A stretch of DNA of 64,000 nucleotides from Aalborgiella sp031424795 (GCA_031424795.1 JANPIC010000056.1:11265-75264); one strand, 5' to 3'; shown: positions 24,583 to 32,736, counted from the stretch's first letter. Program-made: numbers and translations. The notes: generated from the letters alone by a model not told the origin.

Positions 24583-25918
24583 AAGGGGTCAAATTGTCGA
24601 TAGTCAGGTCGTCCGTGGGAATCACCACCACGGGTGAAAAACCGCCGCCTTGGGTGCGGAAGTTGGTGGTTTGGCCGGTGTAGGTGCGCGCGGCCAGCAG
24701 CTGGATCTGCCCGCCGTAGGTGTAGGCGCGGATGTCAAATTTCAGGTCGGTGGCGACGCCGTCCACATTGACCAGCCGCTGGCCGGGGGACACCAGCGCT
24801 TGGGCGATAAAGTCGCCCCAGTTGCCAGCTAGGATCTCCTCCCACACCCGTTTGGTGAGCTTGTCGCCTCGGTACGCGGCTTTGCTGGCGTAGCCAGCCA
24901 CGGGTTTGAAGAAGAGCTGTTTGCGCTGCGCCCACAGGGCCTCGGCATGTTCACGGGAGACGCGCTGGGTGGCGGGGATGCTGCCAGACAGGCAGGCGCG
25001 GTCTGCGCTGGAGACACCCCAGTCACTGAGCAGCGCGTCGTCAGACAGGGTGATCAAGTGCTGTTTGTTGGCACGCAGCGCGTGGGCGTGGGGGTGCGGG
25101 GTGACGACGGCAGCGCCCGCCACATAAGCGTCGTGCAGGGCTTGGTGGGTGGGGGCGGACAGGTCAAAGTCGGTCAGACGGTTGTAGACCAGGTCGATGG
25201 TTGTATCGCCGGCCGCGCTGCGATGCCAGAGCTGGCCACCGCGCCATTGCAGCGCTTGGGGGTCGGTGATGATGGCTTGGACGCCGCGCTGCTCAAACAT
25301 CTGGCGGCACAGGGCGAATTCGGGGGCGAGGTATTGAGCGTCGGGTGCATCGTCGACGATGGCGACGGTTTTCAGAGGGGTATCGCCCCGCTGCAAACGC
25401 CATTCGTTGATAAACATGTCAAAAAACGTCTGCTCTAGGGCATCCAGATTCACATAGGTGTTCATGGCCGCCGACATGGGCGTGCAGCAGGCACGGTGGG
25501 CGCGTGCCAGTGCGGCGTTGAGCAGGGCACCACCGGCGTTGGTGTTGATTTCAATCAGCTGTGGGCCTTTGGGCGGCGATTGGCTGGCGTCCATATGGAA
25601 GTCGTAGCCCATAAACGCACCCAGCGGGCCGAAGGAGGTTTGTGCAATAGCGGGCGCGTTGTTGAGCGCTAAGGCTTGGTAGGTGGGCAGTTGCATGACC
25701 CGCTCAATCGCGGCGATGGCATGTTGGATGGCTTGGTAGGTGCTTTGAGACAAAAACACCACGCTGCTAGAGAACAAATGCGGTTGCGCCGTGGCGATGC
25801 CGCTGGCCAAGTCCTGCAGACTGGGGTCGCGTTCCAGCTCTTTGCGTAGCTGGTCAACATTCAAGGTGCGGCACATGCAGCCATGGTTCAGGGCGTCGGC
25901 AATGTTCATGGCGGTCAC
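24500..25918 (-). CDS. Uncharacterised ATP-grasp-like protein in arsenic operon
   Basis: Not a named family I can identify with certainty. The protein has features of a (possibly circularly permuted) ATP-grasp ligase: LIEINTNAGGALLNA near residue 125, LFFKPVAGYASKAAYRGDKL near 330, and LKFDIRAYTYGGQIQLLAAR with TNFRTQGGGFSPVVV near the end. Such enzymes join a carboxylate to an amine or thiol using ATP; the substrate is unknown. Two cysteine pairs are visible, CMC near residue 14 and CAC near the C-terminus, the latter within the overlap with the aquaporin frame. The start is GTG at 25918, or ATG at 25909. It is GC-rich and co-oriented with arsR (stop and start two bases apart). Confidence 0.7.
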   Translation of the reverse strand: MTAMNIADALNHGCMCRTLNVDQLRKELERDPSLQDLASGIATAQPHLFSSSVVFLSQSTYQAIQHAIAAIERVMQLPTYQALALNNAPAIAQTSFGPLGAFMGYDFHMDASQSPPKGPQLIEINTNAGGALLNAALARAHRACCTPMSAAMNTYVNLDALEQTFFDMFINEWRLQRGDTPLKTVAIVDDAPDAQYLAPEFALCRQMFEQRGVQAIITDPQALQWRGGQLWHRSAAGDTTIDLVYNRLTDFDLSAPTHQALHDAYVAGAAVVTPHPHAHALRANKQHLITLSDDALLSDWGVSSADRACLSGSIPATQRVSREHAEALWAQRKQLFFKPVAGYASKAAYRGDKLTKRVWEEILAGNWGDFIAQALVSPGQRLVNVDGVATDLKFDIRAYTYGGQIQLLAARTYTGQTTNFRTQGGGFSPVVVIPTDDLTIDNLTPYDNIDLNNDIKFDPSNICACAENTAVR

Positions 25919-25920
25919 GT

Positions 25921-26271
25921 TCAGCAGGTTTTACATGAGCTGACATCGGGCACAGCGCAGTCCTGTCCTTGGCAGCAATGCTCGGTGAGGTAGGCCAAAA
26001 GCGCGCTCATGTGCTCAAAATTGGCGCGGTAAATCAAGTTGCGACCGCGTGGCTCACAGCTGGCCAAGCCTGAATGCACCAGTTCTTTGAGGTGGAATGA
26101 CAGGGCGCTGGCGGCAATGTCCAGTTGCTCAGCCATCACGCCGGGAGTCATACCGTCGGCTCCGGCCACCACCAAAACCCTGAAAGCCCGTAAACGCTGG
26201 GCTTGCGCCAAGGCAGCCAGCGATTTGACGGCTTGTGGTTCAGAGATGAGTGGGGTATTCAATATTTCCAT
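25921..26271 (-). CDS. arsR: ArsR-family arsenic-responsive repressor
   Basis: Small winged-helix repressor of the SmtB/ArsR family. The DNA-recognition region is VMAEQLDIAASALSFHLKEL, followed by the wing SCEPRGRNLIYRANFEHM. The C-terminus is cysteine-rich (TEHCCQGQDCAVP...CKTC), a plausible As(III) site as in ArsRs with C-terminal thiolates. The length is 116. The ATG at 26271 lies inside a perfect inverted repeat (26269-26294), so the operator, promoter and start codon overlap. It is the first gene of the operon and divergent from the phosphate-regulated genes. Confidence 0.92.
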   Translation of the reverse strand: MEILNTPLISEPQAVKSLAALAQAQRLRAFRVLVVAGADGMTPGVMAEQLDIAASALSFHLKELVHSGLASCEPRGRNLIYRANFEHMSALLAYLTEHCCQGQDCAVPDVSSCKTC

Positions 26272-26294
26272 AATTCAATTATATTTGAATTATG
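26269..26294. promoter_or_regulatory. Candidate ArsR operator overlapping the arsR start
   Basis: Perfect 10-base inverted repeat CATAATTCAA - TTATAT - TTGAATTATG. On the minus strand a TATAAT (-10) lies at 26283-26278, placing the expected transcription start at or next to the arsR ATG. This suggests autoregulation and a leaderless or near-leaderless arsR message. Confidence 0.65.
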
Positions 26295-26335
26295 GAAGTG
26301 TTTGTGGATGTCTTCTAATTTAGCTAGCGAATTCA

Positions 26336-26379
26336 AAGTCATAAAACAGCCATAAAACCTTCATAAGCCTGTCACACAC
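26336..26379 (+). promoter_or_regulatory. PHO box, four tandem 11-bp PhoB half-sites before olsB
   Basis: Four consecutive 11-mers: AAGTCATAAAA, CAGCCATAAAA, CCTTCATAAGC, CTGTCACACAC. They follow the CTGTCAT-NNNN pattern of PhoB sites, with the most conserved unit last. The array ends 43 bases before the ATG of the acyltransferase gene, leaving room for a -10 near 26399-26404. Confidence 0.8.
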
Positions 26380-26421
26380 AAAACGCAAACTTCATGCACA
26401 TTCAATGAAAAAGGAATATGC

Positions 26422-27270
26422 ATGAGAGAAATACCAACTCCTACGTTTGATCTGTCACCTATAGCCTTGCCTCGGGGGTTACTTCACAGACCCATTCAGC
26501 CGAGCAGCTTGCACCATCAGCAAGCTGCTGCAATCAGCGGACGTGGCAGTATTGAGGTTTCTTGGGCTGAGCATCAAGATGAAGTGAGAGAAGCTCAGCG
26601 TTTGCGATTTGATGTGTTTGCCACTGAAATGGGTGCGCGTCTTCAAACGACCCAAGCAGGGCACGACATTGATGTTTTTGACAATTACTGTGAGCATTTA
26701 TTGGTGCGTGATGTCGAGACCAAACGTGTTGTCGGTACTTACCGCGCACTAACGCCAGCTCAGGCAAAACGCGTGGGCAGCACCTACAGCGACTCAGAAT
26801 TTGATCTGACCCGACTACGCACTTTGCGCCCGCACATGGTTGAGTTGGGACGTAGCTGTGTGCACATTAATTACAGGCAGGGTGGTGTGATCATGGCACT
26901 GTGGGGGGCATTGGCTGAGTTTATGGAGCGCAACCAGTTGCATACGATGATTGGCTGCGCGAGTATTCCCATGCTGCATAACGGCATTGTCAGTGGTGAC
27001 GCTGCGGGTAGTATTTGGCGACAAGTCAAAGAAAAGCATTTAGAGCCCTTTGAACATCATGTGACGCCGCGTTTGTCCCTTCCCGTTGACGAACTAGATG
27101 ATACGTTAGACATTGCCCCACCAGCATTGATCAAAGGCTATCTGCGTTTAGGTGCGAAAGTATTGGGCGCGCCGGCATGGGATCCGGATTTTAATACCGC
27201 AGATTTACCGATGATGATGCGTATTTCGGACATGCCAGAGCGTTATCGTAAGCATTTCTTGGGTGCCTGA
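26422..27270 (+). CDS. olsB: OlsB-like N-acyltransferase (ornithine lipid synthesis, probable)
   Basis: GNAT-fold acyltransferase of the hemolysin/OlsB group, which attaches a 3-hydroxyacyl chain from ACP to ornithine. Visible: EAQRLRFDVFATEMGARL, DVFDNYCEHLLVRD, VVGTYRALTP, the conserved VELGRSCVHINYRQGGVI, and MIGCASIPM. The length of 282 is typical. ATG at 26422 has AAGGA upstream. The PHO box in front and the coupled PlcP-like and glycosyltransferase genes behind fit phosphorus-free lipid production during phosphate starvation. OlsA, needed to complete ornithine lipid, is not in the window. A different amine acceptor is possible. Confidence 0.7.
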   Translation: MREIPTPTFDLSPIALPRGLLHRPIQPSSLHHQQAAAISGRGSIEVSWAEHQDEVREAQRLRFDVFATEMGARLQTTQAGHDIDVFDNYCEHLLVRDVETKRVVGTYRALTPAQAKRVGSTYSDSEFDLTRLRTLRPHMVELGRSCVHINYRQGGVIMALWGALAEFMERNQLHTMIGCASIPMLHNGIVSGDAAGSIWRQVKEKHLEPFEHHVTPRLSLPVDELDDTLDIAPPALIKGYLRLGAKVLGAPAWDPDFNTADLPMMMRISDMPERYRKHFLGA

Positions 27271-28133
27271 TGCGTGCTTTTTTTGAATCCGAACAAGCTT
27301 GGATTCAAGGTCTCTTAGCGTCTTCTTCAAACCCAGGGTTTGAGGGGCATAGAGATGCAAAATTTCGCGCGGTATTCATATCGGACATCCATTTAGGAAC
27401 GCAAGGTTGCCAAGCTGGGCCTTTGCTTGAGTTTTTAAAAGCACATCCTAGCGACTACCTGTATTTAGTTGGTGACATCATTGATGGCTGGCAGTTGAGG
27501 CGAAAATGGTTTTGGCCGCAGTCACACAATGATGTGGTGCAAAAATTACTCAGAAGTGCGCGTAAAGGCACCAAAGTGATATTTGTCCCTGGCAACCATG
27601 ATGAATTTGCACGAGGGTTTATTGGGCATCATTTTGGTGGTGTTGAAGTCGTACAGGAAGCTGTTCATGAAACCGTCCTAGGCTTTAAGTTATGGGTTAT
27701 ACACGGCGATTATTTTGATGGTGTCATTCAATGCGCCAAATGGCTGGCTTATGTGGGTGATAACTTGTATGAATTCACGCTTAAACTGAATCGGCATTTG
27801 AATCGCTTGCGTGGGCATTTTGGTTTGCCGTATTGGTCGTTGTCGGCCTATCTCAAGCAAAAAGTAAAAAAAGCACTGAATTACGTGACCGATTTTGAAG
27901 TGGCTGTCGCACGTGAGGCGCATAACCGAGGGCACGATGGTGTGGTCTGCGGTCATATACACAGAGCGGAAATGCGCATCATCGACGGCATACTGTACTG
28001 CAATGATGGCGACTGGGTGGAGAGCCAAACAGCTTTAGTGGAGCATTTAGACGGTCGCTTAGAGCTCATTCATTGGGCTATGCAAAGCGCCGTAGATAAA
28101 AAACCAAGCAAATTACAAGTAGCAATGGCATGA
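27270..28133 (+). CDS. plcP: PlcP-like metallophosphoesterase (probable lipid-remodelling phospholipase C)
   Basis: Calcineurin-like phosphoesterase with the full two-metal motif set: SDIHLGTQG near residue 37, GDIIDGWQLRRKWFWP, PGNHDEFARGF, VIHGDYFDGV, GHIHRAEMR and NDGDWVES. This subgroup is often labelled UDP-2,3-diacylglucosamine pyrophosphatase-like; PlcP of Sinorhizobium and marine bacteria belongs to it and removes phospho-headgroups to give diacylglycerol under phosphate limitation. The TGATG overlap with the olsB-like gene and ATGA overlap with the glycosyltransferase support one operon. A role as LpxH-type hydrolase cannot be excluded by sequence alone. The length of 287 is normal. 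Confidence 0.7.
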   Translation: MRAFFESEQAWIQGLLASSSNPGFEGHRDAKFRAVFISDIHLGTQGCQAGPLLEFLKAHPSDYLYLVGDIIDGWQLRRKWFWPQSHNDVVQKLLRSARKGTKVIFVPGNHDEFARGFIGHHFGGVEVVQEAVHETVLGFKLWVIHGDYFDGVIQCAKWLAYVGDNLYEFTLKLNRHLNRLRGHFGLPYWSLSAYLKQKVKKALNYVTDFEVAVAREAHNRGHDGVVCGHIHRAEMRIIDGILYCNDGDWVESQTALVEHLDGRLELIHWAMQSAVDKKPSKLQVAMA

Positions 28134-29173
28134 AATTAGTTTTAATCACAGACGCGTGGCAACCACAGGTCAACGGTGTGGTAACAACGCTGGTAGAGCT
28201 GGTGCGGGAATTGCAAAAATTGGGTCATGAAATTGAAGTCATTCATCCTGGCATGTTTCGCACACGGCCTTGCCCTGGCTACGCAGGCATTGATTTGGCG
28301 ATTAGACCCAAAAAAATATTGGCGCAACTACTACTCAACAGCCAAGCTGACGCTATTCATATAGCGACCGAAGGACCTTTAGGGTGGGCTGCGCGTGGCT
28401 ATTGTGTGAAGCATGGGTTGGCGTTTACAACTGCGTTTCACACCAAATTCCCAGAAATTTTGAAAGCAGCTCTAAAAATCCCACTAAGTTGGGGTTATGC
28501 ATTGTTTCGGCATTTTCATAAACCATCATCGGGTGTGATGGTGCCGACACTCGGCGTTGTAGGCATGCTGCAAACACGCGGATTTGTGAATTTGCGGCAA
28601 TGGACACATGGTGTTGACACCGAGCTATTTAGTTTTCATGCGCGACCCTGTGACCATTTAGAACTTGAGGGGTTGGCGCGACCCTTGGCGTTGTTTGTAG
28701 GGCGTGTTTCTTATGAAAAGAATATCGAATCGTTTCTGAAACTAAAAATGGCCGGTACAAAGATTGTTTGCGGGGTGGGCCCTCTAGAACGCAACTTGAA
28801 AAAACAATATCCTGATGTGATATGGCTTGGTCTACTTGCTCGTGAAGAGTTGGCTAAAGTTTATGCTGCGGCGGATGTCTTTGTTTTTCCAAGTAAATCA
28901 GAAACTTTCGGGCTTGTTCTCTTGGAAGCGATGGCCTGCGGTACGCCTGTCGCGGCTTACCCTGTTGACGGTCCGCTAGAGGTTATGTGTGATGCTCAGG
29001 GTACGCCTGAAGGCGGAATTTTAGATGTTGATTTGTTGTCAGCTGCAAATCAAGCTCTAACAATGCCAAGAAGCCATGCGCGTCAACGAGCGCTTCAATT
29101 TAGCTGGGGAAATGCCGCAAAAATTTTCGCAAAAAATTTAGTTGATGCCAAAGTTGGCAAGCTTGCTATATAA
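28130..29173 (+). CDS. GT4 glycosyltransferase, Agt-like (probable diacylglycerol glycosylation)
   Basis: GT-B fold glycosyltransferase family 4. The N-terminal acceptor domain opens MKLVLITDAWQPQVNGVVTT and includes AIHIATEGPLGWAARGYC and TAFHTKFPE. The C-terminal donor domain has LFVGRVSYEKNIESFL and the EX7E region FPSKSETFGLVLLEAMACG. It follows plcP with an ATGA overlap; a PlcP plus GT4 Agt pair is known to replace phospholipids with glycolipids under phosphate limitation. The acceptor (diacylglycerol) is inferred from this context only; mannosyl or other glycan acceptors remain possible. The length of 347 is normal. Confidence 0.72.
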   Translation: MKLVLITDAWQPQVNGVVTTLVELVRELQKLGHEIEVIHPGMFRTRPCPGYAGIDLAIRPKKILAQLLLNSQADAIHIATEGPLGWAARGYCVKHGLAFTTAFHTKFPEILKAALKIPLSWGYALFRHFHKPSSGVMVPTLGVVGMLQTRGFVNLRQWTHGVDTELFSFHARPCDHLELEGLARPLALFVGRVSYEKNIESFLKLKMAGTKIVCGVGPLERNLKKQYPDVIWLGLLAREELAKVYAAADVFVFPSKSETFGLVLLEAMACGTPVAAYPVDGPLEVMCDAQGTPEGGILDVDLLSAANQALTMPRSHARQRALQFSWGNAAKIFAKNLVDAKVGKLAI

Positions 29174-29184
29174 AGCTGAAATCT

Positions 29185-29646
29185 ATGGATCTAGTCATTT
29201 GGCGACATGCGGAAGCAGTAGACTGGCAAGAAGACTGCGATGACCTCGATCGTGCCTTAACAGCACGTGGTTACAAACAAGCAATACGAATGGCCGAGTG
29301 GTTAGAACGGCAGTTGCCAGAAGGTACACGCATTTTTTCTAGCCCTGCAAGGCGCTGCGAAGATACCGTACGCAGGTTAGATCGCAAATACAAATTGCAC
29401 AAAAATTTATTGCCTGAGTCAAGTGCAGATGAACTTTTGACGTCCATGCAGTGGCCAATAGCTAAGGGAACGGTCTTGCTAGTTGGTCATCAACCCATGA
29501 TTGGGCAAATCATTGCACAATCATTAGGGTTAAAAGACAGCGCTTGTGCAGTTAGAAAAGCCTCTGTGTGGTGGCTAAGAAGTCGCGAACGAGATGGGCA
29601 AAGACAGACGGTGCTAGTTGCAGTCCAAAGTGTTGATATGTTGTGA
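29185..29646 (+). CDS. sixA: Phosphohistidine phosphatase SixA-like
   Basis: Small histidine phosphatase (RHG superfamily). The phosphate-binding RH motif is MDLVIWRHAEAVD at the N-terminus, with ALTARGYKQAIRMAEWL, IFSSPARRCEDTVRR and the second catalytic His in VLLVGHQPMIGQII. The length of 153 matches SixA, which dephosphorylates histidine phosphotransfer or PTS proteins in relatives. It starts 11 bases after the glycosyltransferase and is probably part of the same PHO-box transcript. Confidence 0.88.
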   Translation: MDLVIWRHAEAVDWQEDCDDLDRALTARGYKQAIRMAEWLERQLPEGTRIFSSPARRCEDTVRRLDRKYKLHKNLLPESSADELLTSMQWPIAKGTVLLVGHQPMIGQIIAQSLGLKDSACAVRKASVWWLRSRERDGQRQTVLVAVQSVDML

Positions 29647-29683
29647 CCTGCAGACCAGCACTTATAGTTTCTAAGCGATAACG

Positions 29684-30160
29684 TTATTTACTCGGACGTC
29701 CTGTTTTAAGCATAGGAACGGCCCTGAGAGCAAGCAAAAGATGTGCATCTGTCATAGCAGCTAGGGCTTTGATGCCTGCTCTCAGTAGCTCGCTTTTCTT
29801 AACAGGATGCTTTAATTCAGCAGCGCGAAGTTTTAAATTATCCAAAATAAGGTATTCAGGCTTGGGTATTGTGAAACTATCACGTACTAATTTAATTTTC
29901 TTTGCTTTGATTGGTTTAGCGATCAGAGTTTTTGCAACTGGTTTTGAAATAACCTTAGGTGTTTCAGTGGTCGCAGCAATTTTCTTATGCGGCGTCGTTG
30001 ATTTATATAAGGTGACTGATGTTTTGGTTGTTGGCTTTGACATAGACTTTGATGCAGCTTCAGAAACAGGTTTCTTAATGGGCTTTGTCATAGCTTTAGT
30101 AGCAGTTTTTGCGGGTGCTTTTGCTGGAATTTTCGTTTGCGCTGTGGCTAGAGTTGTCAT
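29684..30160 (-). CDS. Histone H1-like tail fused to a small ribbon-helix-helix-like domain
   Basis: Not a named gene. Residues 1-90 are Lys/Ala/Pro/Thr-rich with repeated KP, AK and TK motifs, like histone H1-type bacterial tails. Residues 92-140 (VRDSFTIPKPEYLILDNLKL followed by RAAELKHPVKKSELLRAGIK) look like a strand-helix-helix of the RHH type: a short strand, then two amphipathic helices. The end is MLKTGRPSK. ATG at 30160 has AAGGA six bases upstream. A palindrome 17 bases before the start could be its own operator. It is inferred to be a DNA-binding or nucleoid protein, within the phosphate island next to ppx. Confidence 0.7.
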   Translation of the reverse strand: MTTLATAQTKIPAKAPAKTATKAMTKPIKKPVSEAASKSMSKPTTKTSVTLYKSTTPHKKIAATTETPKVISKPVAKTLIAKPIKAKKIKLVRDSFTIPKPEYLILDNLKLRAAELKHPVKKSELLRAGIKALAAMTDAHLLLALRAVPMLKTGRPSK

Positions 30161-30177
30161 TAGACATCCTTGAAAAA

Positions 30178-30206
30178 TTAACGGTATATATAGTTTATAC
30201 CATTAA
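30178..30206. promoter_or_regulatory. Palindrome upstream of the H1-like/RHH gene (candidate operator)
   Basis: TTAA-C-GGTATA-TATAGTT-TATACC-A-TTAA, with six-base arms inside matching TTAA flanks. It overlaps the likely promoter region of the minus-strand gene starting at 30160. RHH proteins often bind such palindromes at their own promoters. Confidence 0.5.
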
Positions 30207-30232
30207 TTTAAAAAATGCAATTGAGCTTGATT

Positions 30233-31744
30233 TCAAGCTTCATAACCGAGCAAATTTAGATTCCAATTCACCTTTTTCCAAGCAACAGCTTCTTCACGTA
30301 ATAAATGAGCTGATTGAGGAAATTCGATTGCCCAGTCAGGAGGGAATGTCAAAAAGAAATGGTGATTTTCAATTTTTGGAATGGATAGTTTGATACGGCT
30401 AATTTCCAAATCATTTCTAGCATGGCACAAAATAACAGCTAATCGGAGGCAAAATAGTTGCTGCGCAAACATGGTGTCAGCAAGTTCTAACTCTAATTTT
30501 TTTAATTTACCTCTGTGTCCAAATACGAGCAAGCTAAGCTGGTGTGATTCTGGTACAGCAAATCCTGTAATATCTGCATTGTCTAAAATATATGCACCAT
30601 GTTTATGGTAATCACTGTGCGAAATCTGACACCCAATTTCATGTAATTGGGCTGCCCATTCTAGGGTTTTTAATCTATTTGTTAGGTCGCCGGCGTCAGC
30701 CGAAAAGTTGCTTTCAATTTGTGCAAACAAACTAGCCGCCAATTCAGATACACGATTCGCCTGAGACGTATCAATACAAAAGTTTTTTGCTAAACGCTTG
30801 ACCGAAGCATTTCGCACATCAATTTGCCCACTTTCGCGGTCTAGTAAATCATACAAAACACCATGCCGCAATGCACCTTCTGCTAGTTGCATTTCCACAA
30901 TTTTCAACAAATCAAAGAGTGCACAAAGAATGCTAACGCCTCCCGCAATGACAACTCGTCTATCTTCTTTCAAGCCTGCTAGTTTGATACGATCAATATG
31001 TTGTGCTTTAATTAGTTTTTCGCGCAGCCATAGCAATCCATCGTGGGTCAGGCTAGTTTCAGTCCAACCGGCTGCTTTTAATATATCTGCCACCGCGCCT
31101 ATCGTACCTGACGAGCCGTAAGCAATATCCCAATCGTCCCGCTTAAAAGTATTCTGCGATTCATCAAGGATGGCTTTGGCTGCAATTTCAGCCTTGATAA
31201 AAGAGGACTCATCAATCTTCCCATTAGAAAAATATTTAATAGACCAAGCCACACTTCCTACACGGTAAGACGCCATGTGATTTGCTGATAATTGGTGTCC
31301 CAAAACAAGTTCTGTTGATCGACCGCCAATATCTATAACAAGTCTTTTTTCGTCTGATTGCGGAAGTAAGTGAGAAACGCCTTGGTAGATCAGTCGTGCC
31401 TCCTCCTGGCCAGTAATGACATCGATTGGGAATCCTAAAATTTCAGATCCCTTTACTAAAAAAACATCCCGATTGCGGGCCTCTCTGAGCGTTTGTGTGG
31501 CTACTGCTCGAACTTCAGTGGGTTTGAAGTTGGCGAGGCGCTCACCAAATCGAGCCAAACAATCCCAGCCACGTTGCATAGCTTCTAGGGTTAAGTTTCT
31601 ATCATCATCAAGGCCATTGCCCTGTCGGACTGTTTCCTTCAAATACTCGGTACGATGAATTTGACCATGATCTAAATTGCCGATTTCTAGGCGAAAGCTG
31701 TTGGACCCTAAATCTACTGCTGCGAGCCGCGTTCCATTTTGCAT
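30233..31744 (-). CDS. ppx: Exopolyphosphatase (Ppx/GppA family)
   Basis: Releases phosphate from polyphosphate chains, or hydrolyses pppGpp in GppA members. The N-terminal actin-like domain has AAVDLGSNSFRLEI, VRQGNGLDDDRNL, the catalytic Glu region TGQEEARLIYQGV, VIDIGGRSTELVLG and IAYGSSGTIGAV. The C-terminal HD-like domain contains AAQLHEIGCQISHSDYHKH. The length of 503 fits Ppx. It follows ppk2 on the same strand, giving an enzyme pair that uses and breaks polyphosphate, likely under the same PHO box at 32780. Confidence 0.93.
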   Translation of the reverse strand: MQNGTRLAAVDLGSNSFRLEIGNLDHGQIHRTEYLKETVRQGNGLDDDRNLTLEAMQRGWDCLARFGERLANFKPTEVRAVATQTLREARNRDVFLVKGSEILGFPIDVITGQEEARLIYQGVSHLLPQSDEKRLVIDIGGRSTELVLGHQLSANHMASYRVGSVAWSIKYFSNGKIDESSFIKAEIAAKAILDESQNTFKRDDWDIAYGSSGTIGAVADILKAAGWTETSLTHDGLLWLREKLIKAQHIDRIKLAGLKEDRRVVIAGGVSILCALFDLLKIVEMQLAEGALRHGVLYDLLDRESGQIDVRNASVKRLAKNFCIDTSQANRVSELAASLFAQIESNFSADAGDLTNRLKTLEWAAQLHEIGCQISHSDYHKHGAYILDNADITGFAVPESHQLSLLVFGHRGKLKKLELELADTMFAQQLFCLRLAVILCHARNDLEISRIKLSIPKIENHHFFLTFPPDWAIEFPQSAHLLREEAVAWKKVNWNLNLLGYEA

Positions 31745-31773
31745 ACTAATTTTTCTAAATAACTAAAGCATAG

Positions 31774-31793
31774 CATTCCCAAGCGCGGGAATG
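31774..31793. repeat. REP-like hairpin between ppk2 and ppx
   Basis: CATTCCC-AAGCGC-GGGAATG, a perfect seven-base stem with flanking GACGGG/CATGACG. It resembles the CATTCCCGCG-type intergenic repeats of many proteobacteria. No U-tract follows on the minus strand, so it is more likely an RNA-stability element than a terminator. Confidence 0.6.
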
Positions 31794-31809
31794 TCTGGCA
31801 TGACGGGCG

Positions 31810-32736
31810 CTAATAGCGTGACGGAACAACTAGCTCATTTGGTACGGGGCGTCTTACATAGTCGTCATGTCGTTCTCTAGGTGGCAATATGACTTCAGGA
31901 TGATCAACTTCTTGGTATTCAATTTGGCTTAGCAGATGATGGATGCAGTTTAAGCGTGCTTTCTTTTTATCATCTGCTTCCACAACCCACCACGGAGCCT
32001 CTGGGATGTGCGTTCGCTCAAGCATAATTTCTTTTGCTTTTGTGTATTCTTCCCACCGACGGCGAGACTCCAAGTCCATAGGGCTCAATTTCCATTGTTT
32101 TAGTGGATCATGAATGCGACCTAAAAATCGTATACTTTGCTCTTCGTCGGAAATTGAAAACCAGTATTTGATAAGAGTAATGCCAGAGCGGGTCAGCATC
32201 TTTTCAAATTCAGGAACAGTACGGAAAAATTCTTCGTACTGTTGGTCATCACAAAATCCCATCACCCGCTCAACACCAGCACGGTTATACCAACTGCGGT
32301 CAAAAAGTACGATTTCGCCTGCAGCCGGCAAGTGTGCAATAAAACGCTGAAAGTACCATTGAGTTCTTTCTCTATCGCTGGGGGCGGGTAGTGCCGCAAC
32401 GCGACAAACGCGTGGATTTAGCCTTTGCGTGATGCGCTTGATAACACCACCTTTTCCTGCCGCATCTCTGCCTTCAAATAGAATTACCACTTTCTTGTCC
32501 GTTTTAACGATCCAGTCTTGCAGCTTTACTAACTCAGCTTGCATTCTGAACAGTTCACGAAAATATATCCGGCGGCTTTCACGGTATTCGTCTGTTTCAG
32601 TAGCTAACAGAGCATGAATTTCATCGGTATTTTGATCATCGTGTTCAAGCTCACGTTCCTCGTCATAGCTATCGTTTAATTCTTCACGAATTCGTTGTAT
32701 CAATTGCTCATGTGTTTTGGTCACTTTTTGCTCCAC
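31810..32736 (-). CDS. ppk2: Polyphosphate kinase 2 family protein
   Basis: PPK2 enzymes transfer phosphate between polyphosphate and nucleoside di- or monophosphates. Visible: Walker A FEGRDAAGKGGVIKRITQR near residue 90, RVAALPAPSDRERTQWYFQR, and the lid/Walker B region LFDRSWYNRAGVERVMGF with CDDQQYEEF. The length of 308 with an acidic N-terminal extension fits a one-domain class I PPK2. The direction (GTP/ATP synthesis versus polyP synthesis) is not decided by sequence. A two-unit PHO box (32780-32801) points toward this gene. Confidence 0.93.
   Translation of the reverse strand: MEQKVTKTHEQLIQRIREELNDSYDEERELEHDDQNTDEIHALLATETDEYRESRRIYFRELFRMQAELVKLQDWIVKTDKKVVILFEGRDAAGKGGVIKRITQRLNPRVCRVAALPAPSDRERTQWYFQRFIAHLPAAGEIVLFDRSWYNRAGVERVMGFCDDQQYEEFFRTVPEFEKMLTRSGITLIKYWFSISDEEQSIRFLGRIHDPLKQWKLSPMDLESRRRWEEYTKAKEIMLERTHIPEAPWWVVEADDKKKARLNCIHHLLSQIEYQEVDHPEVILPPRERHDDYVRRPVPNELVVPSRY

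Noticed and set aside
27270..28133. Assigning this gene as lpxH because lipid A genes are in the window
   Set aside because: It is in a PHO-box operon with an acyltransferase and glycosyltransferase, far from the lpx cluster; PlcP-type function fits the context better, though sequence alone does not exclude LpxH.
28350..28370. GCTATTCATATAGC palindrome in the GT4 gene
   Set aside because: It encodes the conserved family segment AIHIATEGPLG, so protein conservation explains it; no outer half of the element.
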